Source: JADZEM01 sp046328125 (GTDB taxonomy: Bacteria > Chloroflexota > UBA6077 > JACCZL01). Taken from it: DNA of 64,000 bases. Shown one piece after another: positions 48,486-57,349 of this stretch. Location of the stretch: positions 124,001 through 188,000 of the forward strand of contig JAXLXF010000009.1 of the NCBI GenBank assembly GCA_046328125.1. Reading direction: 5' to 3'. Positions within the stretch are counted from its first letter, which is position 1. Each line of letters begins with the position of its first letter. The notes beneath the pieces are model-generated. The model did not search any database. It saw only the letters and a program-made list of their open reading frames with translations, and was not told where the DNA came from. Made by a program: the position numbers and the translations under genes.

Positions 48486-49982
48486 TCAGCCCTCGACGGC
48501 CTTCACCTGCCGGGCCACGGCGTCGCACTCCTTCTGGAGCGCGGCGGCGATGTCCTTCATCACCGTCTCAGAAGCCTCCTTGTTGACCGTGATCCGGTCC
48601 AGGCCCTTGAGCAAGATCTGCTGGCCGTTCGGCACGAAGACGCGCGCCACGTCCTGTCCGCGCACCAATGCCAGCTGCTTGCCAGCCGTCTGGTAGTTGG
48701 GCTTCTTCGAGTAGAAGTCCTGCATCGAGGCGCCGTTGATCGCCGACTTGCGGACCGGCATGTAGCCGGTCGCCTGGGACCAGATGGCGGTCTGCTCCGG
48801 ATTGCTGGCGAACAGGGCGTACTTGAAAGCCGCGTCCTGCTTCTCCTTCGGCGAGGCGGCCATGATGCCAAGGCCGGCGCCGCCCGTGGGGCAGCCAAAC
48901 CCGACCGGCCCCTTCGGCAGGAAGCCAGTCCCGATTGGGAACTTGGCGTTCGCCTCGTGGCCGGTGAGGCCGCCAGTCGAGCCGATCAGCGAGGCCGCGA
49001 CGCCGCTCCTGAAGTCGTTCGTCTCGTTCTGCGGCGAGAGCGCCCAGCCGTCCAGGACGGACTGGCGAGCGAACTCGCCGGCGTCTACGGCTGGCTTCTC
49101 GGCGATCTTCACCTGGAAGTTCTCGTCCGAGTAGGCGCCGCCCCAGCCCCAGACGTTGCTCTGGAACGACCAGTCGATGTAGCCGTTCGCGCCCGAGTAG
49201 GCGAAGGCGTAGCGGGTCAGGTTGTTGCCGTCCTTCTTGACCAGCTTCGGCGCCCACTCCTTCATCTCGGCCCAGGTCTCGGGGGCGCGGTCCGGCAGGC
49301 CGGCTTCCTTCCAGGCGTCCTTGTTGTAGTAGAAGAGCGGCGTGCTGCGGGCGAACGGGATCCAGTACGACTGGCCCTTGCGGGTGCCCTCGTTCATGAA
49401 GGCGTCCACGTAGTCCGCCTTGTCGACGTTGTTCGCCTTCAGCGCGGCGTCGATCGGCACGATCGCCTTGTTCAGGTAGAACTTGAACCACCAGACGTCC
49501 GAGAGGACCGAGATGTCCGGGGCCTGCTTCGCCTGGAGCGCGGCGGTCAGCTTCTGGCCGGTCTCCTCGTAGGTGCCCTGGAACTGGTTCTCGACGACGA
49601 CGTCCTTCTGGCTCTGGTTGAAGCGGTCCACCAGCTTCTGCTGCTCTTCGCCGAGGTTGGTGGCGAACGAGCTCCAGAGCGTGATCTTCACCTGCGAGCC
49701 GGTGGCGGCGACGGTCGGTGGGGCGGCCTGGGCCGGCTTGGCAGCCTCGGCGGGCTTGGCGGCCTCGGCCGGCTTGGTGGCGGCCGGCGCAGCAGCCGGC
49801 GCGGCGGCGGTGGTCGGCTTCGCGTCGGCGGCCGGCTTGGCAGCTTCGGCCGGCTTCGTCTCGGCCGGCTTGGTCTCGGCGGGCTTGGCGGCCGGCTGCG
49901 AGCCTCCGCAGGCGCTGAGCAGTGCCAGGCCGGCGGTTCCGGCCAGGGCTCCCAACAGATGACGGCGTGTCATTCGACGCAC
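48486..49982 (-). CDS. ABC transporter extracellular solute-binding lipoprotein (UgpB-like)
   Basis: 498 residues. Leader MRRMTRRHLLGALAGTAG is Tat-like, with lipobox LLSAC (Cys25), so it is a lipoprotein possibly exported folded. A Pro/Ala/Lys linker of ETKPAEAAKP-like units covers about 28-92. The binding domain begins QVKITLWSSFATNLGEEQQK and includes YWIPFARSTPLFYYNKDAWK and EAGLPDRAPETWAEMKEWA, which fit glycerol-3-phosphate/oligosaccharide binders of the UgpB group. It is the third gene of a minus-strand cassette after two permeases. A strong terminator follows. Confidence 0.93.
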   Translation of the reverse strand: MRRMTRRHLLGALAGTAGLALLSACGGSQPAAKPAETKPAETKPAEAAKPAADAKPTTAAAPAAAPAATKPAEAAKPAEAAKPAQAAPPTVAATGSQVKITLWSSFATNLGEEQQKLVDRFNQSQKDVVVENQFQGTYEETGQKLTAALQAKQAPDISVLSDVWWFKFYLNKAIVPIDAALKANNVDKADYVDAFMNEGTRKGQSYWIPFARSTPLFYYNKDAWKEAGLPDRAPETWAEMKEWAPKLVKKDGNNLTRYAFAYSGANGYIDWSFQSNVWGWGGAYSDENFQVKIAEKPAVDAGEFARQSVLDGWALSPQNETNDFRSGVAASLIGSTGGLTGHEANAKFPIGTGFLPKGPVGFGCPTGGAGLGIMAASPKEKQDAAFKYALFASNPEQTAIWSQATGYMPVRKSAINGASMQDFYSKKPNYQTAGKQLALVRGQDVARVFVPNGQQILLKGLDRITVNKEASETVMKDIAAALQKECDAVARQVKAVEG

Positions 49983-50109
49983 GGTGCGCTCCTCCCAGGA
50001 TGCTTACGGGCTACGCTACGCGGACAGCGACGATACGAGATAGCGCGTCAGGTCACGCGAGACTGACGAGAACGGTGCCCTGAAGTGCCGGGCCGGCTCA
50101 CCCCCCGGC

Positions 50110-50988
50110 TCACCCCTTAACTGCGCCGGCCGCGATCCCTTCCACGATGTGACGCTGGGCCCAGAGGAAGACGATCAGGAGCGGCAGGATCACGTAGATC
50201 GCGCCGGCCATCACGACGCCCCATTGCGTATTCCCTTCCTGATCGAGCAACCGAGAGACGCCGATCGGGAGGGTACGCATATTTTCCGTGTTGGTGATGA
50301 CGAGCGGCCAGAGGAAGTCGTTCCAGACGTCCTGGGTCGCCAGCAGGCCGAACGTCACCACGACCGGCAGCGAGAGCGGCAGCATGATCGTCCAGAGCGT
50401 CCGCATATGACCGGCGCCGTCCACGCGGGCGGCGTCCAGGATCTCGCGGGGGAGCGCCAGGAACGCCTGCCGCATCAGAAACGTGCCGATGGCGGTGGGG
50501 ATGTGCGGCAGAATGAGCGCGGGGAAGGTGTTGATCAGGCCCCAGTCCGCGAAGAGCAGGTAGTTGGGGATGACCACCACCTGGGGCGGGATCATCAGCG
50601 CCCCGAGGATCAGGGCGAAGATGACGGTCTTGAACGGGAAGCGCAGCGCCACCAGCGCGTACGCCGTGGTGGAGGCCATCGTCAGCTTACCGAGGACGCT
50701 GACGACGGTGATGACCGTGGTGTTGAAGTAGTAGAGGCCGAACGGCGCCGAGGCCCAGGCCCGCGGAAAATTGTCGAGTGTCGGCTGGTTCGGAATCCAG
50801 GTGGCCGGGATGACGTAGATCTCGCTGCTCTCCTTGAAGGCCGCCGAGAGCAGCCAGAGCAGCGGCAGCCCCACCACGAACGCCACCACGACCAGGGCGA
50901 CGTAGCCGGCAACCTTGCTGAGCGTCAGCCCGGACCCACCACGCCGCCCGGCCGCTCGGGCCTGACCCACTCGTCCGACCGCCGCCAT
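50110..50988 (-). CDS. ABC transporter permease (UgpE/MalG type)
   Basis: 292 residues from the ATG at 50988, which has GGAGGGG upstream; the longer frame runs through a C-rich repeat. Six helices, the first VAGYVALVVVAFVVGLPLLW followed by LLSAAFKESSEIY. EAA loop: LDAARVDGAGHMRTLWTIML followed by PLSLP. It forms the channel with the permease encoded upstream. The gene is separated from that permease by a 110-base inverted repeat and from the binding protein by 127 bases. Confidence 0.93.
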   Translation of the reverse strand: MAAVGRVGQARAAGRRGGSGLTLSKVAGYVALVVVAFVVGLPLLWLLSAAFKESSEIYVIPATWIPNQPTLDNFPRAWASAPFGLYYFNTTVITVVSVLGKLTMASTTAYALVALRFPFKTVIFALILGALMIPPQVVVIPNYLLFADWGLINTFPALILPHIPTAIGTFLMRQAFLALPREILDAARVDGAGHMRTLWTIMLPLSLPVVVTFGLLATQDVWNDFLWPLVITNTENMRTLPIGVSRLLDQEGNTQWGVVMAGAIYVILPLLIVFLWAQRHIVEGIAAGAVKG

Positions 50989-51005
50989 CAGGCCACCCCT
51001 CCGGA

Positions 51006-51116
51006 GGAAGCCCTCACCCCCCAGCCCCCTCTCCCTGTGCGTGGGAGAGGGGGAGGAAGATGCCGGTACTCCCCCTCTCCCACGGTAGGGAGAGGGAGTA
51101 GGGGGGTGAGGGCACA
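51006..51116. repeat. Long inverted repeat of the C-rich family between the two permease genes
   Basis: Left part CCCTCACCCCCCAGCCCCCT (from 51010) with GTGGGAGAGGGGGAG, right part CTCCCCCTCTCCCAC and AGGGGGGTGAGGGC (to 51115). The two halves are inverted copies, as at 43919-44030. Inside an operon it may attenuate transcription or stabilise one side of the mRNA. Confidence 0.88.
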
Positions 51117-51117
51117 A

Positions 51118-52143
51118 CTAGCCGGCATAGGTCACCCGCCGTTCGAGGTACCGAATCTGAACCAGCGTGATGACGAACAGCACTACGAACTGGAACACCG
51201 ACGCGACGCCAGCGTAGCCCGCCTTGAAGGCGATGAAGCCCTGCTCGTACAGGTAGTAGACCAGGGTGGTGGTGGCGTCCACCGGACCGCCACGCGTCAG
51301 GACGTGGACGAGGTCGAACGTCTGAAAGCTGGCGAGGATGCCGGTCACCAGCAAGAAGAAGGTGATCGGCGCCAGGCCCGGCAGCGTCACGTGGCGAAAC
51401 CGTCCCCAGGCGTTGGCGCCGTCGGTGGTAGCAGCCTCGTACAGCTCTTTCGGGATCGCCTGGAGGCCGGCCAGCGCCACGACCATCGTGTAGCCGAGGT
51501 TCTTCCAGGTGTAGACGATGATGACGGCCGGCATCGCCCAGGTGGTGTCACGCAGCCAGTTGGGCGGGGCCAGTCCGAGCGGCGAGACGAGCGTCCGGAT
51601 CAGGCCGTAGGTCGGGTCGAAGATGTAGACCCAGACCACCGCGATGGCCGCGCCAGAAAGCATGTACGGCGCGAACATGACGCTCCTGGCGGCGTCGCGC
51701 CCGGCCAGCCGCTGGTTCAACAGGAGCGCCAGCCCGAGCCCCACCGCGATGGTCAAGCAGACGCCGCCGACCATCAGCTCGACGGTGTTGACGATGACGT
51801 GGTGGAAGTGGGGGTCTTTCAGCACCTCGACGTAGTTGTCGAAGCCGACCGGGATCGGGACGGGCGAGAGGAAGTCCCACTCGTGGAAGCTGAGGTAGAC
51901 GTTGTAGAGCAGCGGGCGATAGTTGAAAATCCCGAACATGAGCAGGTTCGGGCCGGCCAGCGCGACGAACAGCAGCCAGTCACGCCATTCGCGCTGAAAG
52001 CGGCTCCGCGCGGGGGTGCCGGCTACCTGGGCCACGGCAGCTTCCGACCCAACGGCGATAGCCGACCAGTCGGCCCCACGCCGAGCGCTCTGCGATTTGT
52101 CGAGCTCGCGTTCGCCACGCTTCCCCCGAGCGGCTGGCACCAT
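51118..52143 (-). CDS. ABC transporter permease (UgpA/MalF type)
   Basis: 341 residues; ATG at 52143 directly follows a GTG at 52146, and neither has a strong ribosome site. Six helices; the first is LLFVALAGPNLLMFGIFNY, followed by the MalF-type segment RPLLYNVYLSFHEWDF. The EAA loop is YEAATTDGANAWGRFRHVTL followed by PGLAP. First gene of the second ABC cassette (permease, permease, binding protein), which again lacks an ATP-binding subunit. Confidence 0.93.
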   Translation of the reverse strand: MVPAARGKRGERELDKSQSARRGADWSAIAVGSEAAVAQVAGTPARSRFQREWRDWLLFVALAGPNLLMFGIFNYRPLLYNVYLSFHEWDFLSPVPIPVGFDNYVEVLKDPHFHHVIVNTVELMVGGVCLTIAVGLGLALLLNQRLAGRDAARSVMFAPYMLSGAAIAVVWVYIFDPTYGLIRTLVSPLGLAPPNWLRDTTWAMPAVIIVYTWKNLGYTMVVALAGLQAIPKELYEAATTDGANAWGRFRHVTLPGLAPITFFLLVTGILASFQTFDLVHVLTRGGPVDATTTLVYYLYEQGFIAFKAGYAGVASVFQFVVLFVITLVQIRYLERRVTYAG

Positions 52144-52462
52144 CACGCCGACTGTCCGCGCGGAGGCGCTCAGGCAGCCGGTCGTGGCCCGGCCACGACT
52201 GACGCGACACTGCGCCCGCCGGGCGATGATACCGACCCGATGTTAACGGAGACGCCGCCCGTGTGGACGGCCTGTAAAGTGGAGGTTAGCGCACCGTTAA
52301 GTGAAACGCAAGAGGGCGGGCGGAGCCGCCAGGGCCTGGTGCCCTGCACGATCTTGCGGAACGCCGCATTGTCAGCCGGGTCCACGGCCCGGCGCCACGG
52401 CCGGCTCGCCTGCACATTGCACTCGGATATCCTGAGGGACACACTCCGAGGAGGGAGTCAGG
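52144..52462. other. Divergent intergenic region, no gene seen
   Basis: 319 bases between the divergent permease and acyl-CoA dehydrogenase genes. It is noticeably less GC-rich in places (GATGTTAACGG, GCACCGTTAAGTG), so it probably holds promoters for both directions. I see no convincing -35/-10 pair, operator palindrome or RNA gene. CACTCC and GGAGTG-like arms around the dehydrogenase ribosome site (52443-52459) could form a small stem. Confidence 0.5.
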
Positions 52463-53620
52463 ATGGACTTTCAGCTCAGCGAGTACCAGGCCGATCTCGT
52501 GGCGGCGACGCGCGAGCTGGCCCGGCGGCGTTTCGGGCCGACCGGCTACATGCTGGAGGACGACGGCGTCCTGCCGCGCGAGTACCTGACCTTCCTCGCC
52601 GAGCAAGGGCTGGCCGGCATCACCATCCCGACCGAGGACGGCGGCCAGGGCGGCAAGCTGCTCGACGCCGTGCTGGTCATCGAGACCATCGCCCAGGTCT
52701 GCCCCATCGCCGGCGACTGCGTTCAGGCGCTCAACTTCGGGGCGATCCAGCAGGTCGCCAAGAACGGCTCCCCGGAGCAGAAGGCGAAACATCTTGCTCC
52801 GGGCCTGCGCGGCGAGCGCCTGTTCAGCATCGGCATGACCGAGCCGGAGGCCGGCTCGGCCGTGACCGACCTCAAAACCCGCGCCAGGATCGACGGCGAC
52901 ACGGTGGTGCTGGATGGGCAGAAGATCTTCACGACCAACGCCGCCAGTGCCGACGCCTTCGTGGTCTGGTGCCGATTCGGGGAGAGCTCGCGGACGTCCG
53001 GCGCGGTGATCGTGGAGCGCGACGCGCCCGGCCTGACGGTGGACAGCAGCAACCGGTTCATGTCCGGCGAGCGGTACGGGATGCTCTACCTGGAGGGCGC
53101 CCGGGTCTCGCGCGAGAACGTGCTGCTGGACCAGGACGGCTTCCGCAAGATGCTGGCGGTGTTCAACGTCGAGCGGCTCGGGAACGCTTCGCGGTCGCTG
53201 GCGCTCGGGCAGGCCGCGTTCGACCGGGCGGTCGCGTATGCCAAGGAGCGGCAGCAGTTCGGGCGGCGGCTCTGCGAGTTCCAGGGGCTCCAGTGGCGGT
53301 TCGCCGAGATGAAGCTGAAGCTGGACTCAGCGCGGCTGCTGCTCTACCGAGCAGCGTCCAACGCAGATGCTGGCCTGCCTTCCGAGCTGGAGACGGCGCT
53401 GGCGAAGCTGGCCTGCAACCGCGCCGGCTTCGAGGTGGCGAACGACGCCCTGCAGGTCTTCGGCGGCTACGGCTACGACCAGGAAGCGGCGGTCAACTAC
53501 ATCTTCCGGCGGACGCGCGGCTGGATGATCGCCGGCGGCTCGATCGAGCAGCTGCTGAACCGCGTCGCCAACGACGTCTTCGGCGAGACGTTCTCGCAGC
53601 GGGTAGGCGGTAGGCGGTAG
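52463..53620 (+). CDS. Acyl-CoA dehydrogenase family protein
   Basis: 385 residues; ATG with GAGGAGGGAG upstream. FAD-dependent oxidation of acyl-CoA. Motifs: GLAGITIPTEDGGQGG, FSIGMTEPEAGSAVTDLKT and the FAD-binding TVVLDGQKIFTTNAA. The C-terminal half shows KERQQFGRRLCEFQGLQWRF and ALQVFGGYGYDQEAAVNYIF. The usual catalytic Glu lies in a GT(S/N)E-type motif near the C-terminus; here the corresponding stretch is MIAGGSIEQLL, so the active-site Glu is probably the one after GGSI. The final codons RVGGRR and the stop are encoded by the start of a heptamer repeat. Confidence 0.92.
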   Translation: MDFQLSEYQADLVAATRELARRRFGPTGYMLEDDGVLPREYLTFLAEQGLAGITIPTEDGGQGGKLLDAVLVIETIAQVCPIAGDCVQALNFGAIQQVAKNGSPEQKAKHLAPGLRGERLFSIGMTEPEAGSAVTDLKTRARIDGDTVVLDGQKIFTTNAASADAFVVWCRFGESSRTSGAVIVERDAPGLTVDSSNRFMSGERYGMLYLEGARVSRENVLLDQDGFRKMLAVFNVERLGNASRSLALGQAAFDRAVAYAKERQQFGRRLCEFQGLQWRFAEMKLKLDSARLLLYRAASNADAGLPSELETALAKLACNRAGFEVANDALQVFGGYGYDQEAAVNYIFRRTRGWMIAGGSIEQLLNRVANDVFGETFSQRVGGRR

Positions 53621-53671
53621 GCGGTAGGCGGTGGAGTTTCCGCCTACCGCCCACTGCCTACTGCCTACCCG
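53601..53671. repeat. Heptamer repeat (GTAGGCG) with inverted partner
   Basis: Four units of GTAGGCG (53603-53630) are followed after GTTTCC by an inverted set (CGCCTACCGCCCACTGCCTA and on, to 53671). The array begins in the last codons of the acyl-CoA dehydrogenase gene, supplies its TAG stop, and can fold into a long hairpin that could act as its terminator. Confidence 0.88.
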
Positions 53672-53709
53672 TGGTACACTGACCAGACTACAGGCTCCTG
53701 GCAGGCCCC

Positions 53710-56019
53710 ATGCACGACTCCGACGAGTCGCGCGGCAGGACGTCGGGGGTGGCCCCACACCTGTTCCGTGCAGCCGTCTTCGTCACCTTCGCGCTGCTTG
53801 CCACCCAGCTCTGGCGGCTGCAGATCGTCGAAGGCCCACAGCTTCGACAGCGCGCCGACAACAACCGTGTCCGCATCAGTCAGATCACGCCACAGCGGGG
53901 CGTCATCTACGACCGTAAGGGCACGCTTGTCGCGTCGAACGCGCCCATCTTTGTCGTCTCCATCGTCCCGGCCGACCTGAAGTCGAGCCAGGAGACCGAG
54001 ACATATGCGCGTCTGAGCGGCCTCGTCGGCGTGCCGGTCCCGGAGATCCGGCAGGCCGTCGAGAAGCGCAAGGTGGACGGCCACATCTTCGACCCGGTCC
54101 CGATCAAGTCGAACGTGCCACGCGAGGCCGCCTTGCTCGTGGAGCAGGATCTCGCGAACCTGCCGGGCGTCAAGGTGACCGTCGAGTCGGCGCGCAAGTA
54201 CGCCGAGGGACGGACCCTGTCGCAGATCCTCGGCTACCTGGGGCCGATCTCACCGGCGGTGCTCTCGCAGGCCGAGTACAAGCAGAAGATCGAGAAGGAC
54301 GGCTATACGATCAACGACAAGATCGGGGCGGCCGGCCTGGAGGACACGTACGAGTCAGTCCTCAGAGGGCGCCCAGGCCGCCAGCTGTACGAGGTCGAGG
54401 CGTCCGGCCGCGAGGTCGGCACGTTGCGCGTCGAGCGGCCGGATCCAGGCAAGAATCTGGTCACCACCATCGACCTGGACTTGCAGAAGTCGGTGACGCA
54501 GATCCTGCAGGAGGGGCTGTTCCACGGCAACGTCGGCTGCGCCATCGTCAGCGACGCCAAGACCGGCGAGATCCTGGCGCTGGTCAGCCTGCCAACCTAC
54601 GACGACAACGTCTTCGGCGACGACTCGCGTGAGGAGGAGCTGGCGAGCCTCCTGAAAGATCCGGAGCAGCCGTTCTTTCATCGAGCCATCGCCGGCAACT
54701 ATCCGCCAGGCTCGACGTTCAAGCTGGTGACCGGCATGGGGGCGCTCCAGGAAGGCGTCGCCAGCCGCAACACGATCATCGAGAGCAAGGGCATCCTCTG
54801 GGTGCCGCACGACTTCTACCCGAACTTCCGTCAGCCGTTTCCAGATTGGTCCGTGCTGGGGAAGCTGAACTACCTCCAGGCCATCGCCAACTCGTCGAAC
54901 ATCTACTTCTTCTACCTGGGCGGCGGCTACGAGCCAGAGGGGTTCGTGGGGCTCGGCAACGAGCGGCTGGCGCGCTACGCCCGGATGATCGGCTACGGCG
55001 CCCCGACCGGCATCGACCTGCCCGGCGAGACGGCGGGTCTGATCCCGGACGAGGCCTGGAAGCTCCAGAAGATCGGCGAGAAGTGGGTCAAGGGCGACAC
55101 CTACAACATGTCGATCGGGCAGGGGTACGTCGAGGCGAGCCCGCTGCAAGTGCAGGGCATGACGATGGCGATCGCGAACATGGGCAAGGTGCTGCGCCCG
55201 CACGTCGTGCGCCAGATCGTAGACTCGGACGGCAACGTGCTGAGCACCGCCTCGCCCGAGGTGGTCAGGACGCTGGAGATCGACCCGCGTAACATCCAGA
55301 CCACCATCGAAGGGATGGAGCTTGGCTTCAGCGGCCAGCTCCTGCGGGACTACCGCATCCCCGGCCTGCGGATCGCCGGCAAGACGGGAACGGCTGAGTA
55401 CGGCCAGAGCACCAACCCGAACGGCGAGCTGCCGACCCACGGCTGGTTCACCGGCTTCGCGCCGGTGGACGATCCGAAGGTGGTGGTCACGGTGTACGTG
55501 GACCACGGGTCCAGCAGCCGCGACGCCGCCCCGATCGCGGCCCGTATCTTCCGCCACATCTTCGGCTTCCCGGACACGCCGCCGAAGCCGCCGCAGCCAA
55601 CGCCACAGGCTGCTCCTGGCGCCTCGCCAGCCCCGGCCCCCGCTCGCCCGCAAGTGGGGGTGTCGGTCGGACCGGGTGGCGAGCGTGCGCCGGGCAGCGC
55701 CCCGGCGCCGGCCCCTGCAAACGCGGCGCCGGCGCCGAGCAACGCAGCCCCCGCTCCTGCACCCACCGCCAACGCCGCTCCGGCCGGTGGCTCCCAGCCT
55801 CCAGTGGCCCCAGTCCTGATACCGGCCCAGCCGGCGCGCCAGCCGACCGCCGCGCCAGCGCGAGCGGCCCCGACGGCCGCGCCCCGCTCCAACCCGGCGC
55901 CGGCCTCGAACCCGCCGCCCGGCGGCAACTCGGCCCCGTCGAACGGCGGCGCTTCCGGGCCGGGCCTCTTCAACCCGAGCTTTCCGGGCTCCGCGCCCCA
56001 GCCGAAACCTCGGAACTAG
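53710..56019 (+). CDS. mrdA: Penicillin-binding protein 2 (peptidoglycan transpeptidase)
   Basis: 769 residues. A short cytoplasmic start and one membrane helix (about 17-33) lead to a dimerisation domain with TPQRGVIYDRKGTLVASNAP, then the transpeptidase domain. Active-site motifs: SxxK as STFK (Ser335) in PPGSTFKLVTG, SxN as SSN (395-397) in IANSSNIYFF, and KTG (558-560) in AGKTGTAEYG. These make it a class B penicillin-binding protein of the PBP2 elongation type. Residues about 618-769 are an unusual 150-residue Pro/Ala/Ser-rich tail. It is not near other shape genes (mreBCD, rodA) in this window. Confidence 0.93.
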   Translation: MHDSDESRGRTSGVAPHLFRAAVFVTFALLATQLWRLQIVEGPQLRQRADNNRVRISQITPQRGVIYDRKGTLVASNAPIFVVSIVPADLKSSQETETYARLSGLVGVPVPEIRQAVEKRKVDGHIFDPVPIKSNVPREAALLVEQDLANLPGVKVTVESARKYAEGRTLSQILGYLGPISPAVLSQAEYKQKIEKDGYTINDKIGAAGLEDTYESVLRGRPGRQLYEVEASGREVGTLRVERPDPGKNLVTTIDLDLQKSVTQILQEGLFHGNVGCAIVSDAKTGEILALVSLPTYDDNVFGDDSREEELASLLKDPEQPFFHRAIAGNYPPGSTFKLVTGMGALQEGVASRNTIIESKGILWVPHDFYPNFRQPFPDWSVLGKLNYLQAIANSSNIYFFYLGGGYEPEGFVGLGNERLARYARMIGYGAPTGIDLPGETAGLIPDEAWKLQKIGEKWVKGDTYNMSIGQGYVEASPLQVQGMTMAIANMGKVLRPHVVRQIVDSDGNVLSTASPEVVRTLEIDPRNIQTTIEGMELGFSGQLLRDYRIPGLRIAGKTGTAEYGQSTNPNGELPTHGWFTGFAPVDDPKVVVTVYVDHGSSSRDAAPIAARIFRHIFGFPDTPPKPPQPTPQAAPGASPAPAPARPQVGVSVGPGGERAPGSAPAPAPANAAPAPSNAAPAPAPTANAAPAGGSQPPVAPVLIPAQPARQPTAAPARAAPTAAPRSNPAPASNPPPGGNSAPSNGGASGPGLFNPSFPGSAPQPKPRN

Positions 56020-56054
56020 CGGGCCGGGCGTACGGCCACACGGAGCGAAGCAGG

Positions 56055-56065
56055 TCCGTGGGTTG
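56055..56065. repeat. Hairpin-ended dispersed repeat, copy C: left half-hairpin
   Basis: TCCGTGGGTTG, the left half of the left end-hairpin. The other half (AAACCCAC) is at 57261-57268, on the far side of the first IS630-like element. Confidence 0.8.
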
Positions 56066-57260
56066 ATGAGGGTTGACGAATTAATGTGGTAGAAGGCCGA
56101 CATAGCGGAGGAGGTCGGGGGAGCATGGCGACGAGAGGTGCGGGTCACGGCGGAGCAGCGTGCGGAGTTGGAGTGGATGGTGAGGCACGATCCGAAGCCG
56201 TATCGGCGGGAACGGGCTGCGGCGATCTTGCAGGTTGCGGACGGGCGGCGGCGCACGCGGTGGCGGCGAGTGGGATGCTGGTGCGCCGAGCGGCCGACAC
56301 GGTGTATCGCTGGCTCGACCGCTTGACGGCCTCGGGGTGGCCGGGCTGACGATGGCGGCGGGTCGGGGCGGAAACCGCCCATTTCCCTCGGCCAGCCGAC
56401 CCGGAGCGGGAGCGGCCGACTGCTGGGGTGCTGGCGACGGATCCGCGCGCGTGGGAGCTGCCGCAGCCGCAGAGTCGCTGACGCTGCGGGCGCTGCGTGA
56501 GGCGTGCCGTGGCTCTGGGGATACAGCCTGTCTGGGGTCTGGCGGATCCTGGCTCGGCACAAGCTGCGCTGGAAGCGCGGGCGTGACCATGTGCGCAGCC
56601 CCGACCCCGACTATCGCGCCAAGCTCGCCCACGTGCAGACGCGCCAGGCCGAAGTCACGGCGGACCCGACCCGCCGTGGTGCTGTACCAGGATGAGGTCA
56701 CCTACTATCGCCAGCCCTCCCTCGCGTCGGCGTACGGTGCCGCGAGCGACAGCCCACGGGCCGAGCGATCCCTGAAGAGCAACACGACCACCCGGGTGAC
56801 CGCGACGCTCGACCCACAGACCGGCCAGGTCGTCGCCTACCAGGGGCGCCAGATCGGGGTGGCCGAACTGGTCCGCTTCTACGAAGCGCTCGTGGACGCC
56901 TATCCGGAAAGCGCATCTACTCGTCCAGACCTGGCCGGCCATTTCCATCCCGATGTGCTGCCACCCTCGAGCCGCAGCACTCACGCTTCCCTTCCTGCGC
57001 CCGCCCTCGTGGCCGACCGACCGAGCCCCACCGCCCGTCGGACCTGCCCATCCAACTCGTGCCGCGCCCACCTACGCCCCTGGGCCACCCGACCGAGAGC
57101 CTGGCGCTGGCTCGCAGGATGTCCTGCACCTCCACCGTCACGCCGACGACCTCCCAGCTCTGCGCGCCCTGGTCTGGGCGTTCTTACGGCGCTCGAAGAC
57201 GGCTCGCCAGGCCTGCGCTACGTCGGCCTCGCACTCCCAGACTAATTCGTCAAACTCCAT
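56066..57260. mobile_element. Decayed IS630-like element 1, inserted at the centre of a repeat hairpin
   Basis: Bounded by ATGAGGGTTGACGAATTA at the left and TAATTCGTCAAACTCCAT at the right, imperfect inverted repeats. Length 1195 bases. The flanks GTGGGTTG and AAACCCAC join to the 16-base hairpin seen intact at 34955-34970, so insertion was at its exact centre with no visible target duplication. The leftmost 59 bases (56066-56124) are identical to the left end of element 2 (57350-57408) and represent a transposase 3' end, although the internal transposase reads left to right. The element is therefore chimeric. Confidence 0.8.
56138..57245 (+). pseudogene. IS630-like transposase, multiple frameshifts
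   Basis: N-terminal helix-turn-helix: VTAEQRAELEWMVRHDPKPY and RRERAAAILQVADG in one frame, then VRRAADTVYRWLDRLTASG in another. Further on, LRWKRGRDHVRSPDPDYRAK, VVLYQDEVTYYRQPSLAS (first catalytic Asp) and, at the end, LEDGSPGLRYVGLALPD appear in shifting frames. Homologous to the transposase of element 2. Not functional. Confidence 0.82.
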
Positions 57261-57349
57261 AAACCCACGCCTACAATCAGTCGTCGCTCCGCGACGGACG
57301 TGCTGCCCCCGGCGTGGCGTAGCCACGCACCGATGGTAGACGTGGACTT
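57261..57349. repeat. Hairpin-ended dispersed repeat, copy C: body
   Basis: From AAACCCACGCCTACAATCAG to GATGGTAGACGTGGACTT: the whole body of one repeat, with inner stems GTCGTCGCTCCGCGACG and GCGTGGCGTAGCCACGC. Both its end-hairpins are cut at the centre by IS630-like elements. Its 89 bases compare with 83 between hairpin centres in copy B. Confidence 0.88.

Noticed and set aside
50149..53613. 1154-codon plus-strand frame opposite the ABC permeases
   Set aside because: Covers the antisense of two permeases and an out-of-frame reading of the acyl-CoA dehydrogenase; no domain pattern.
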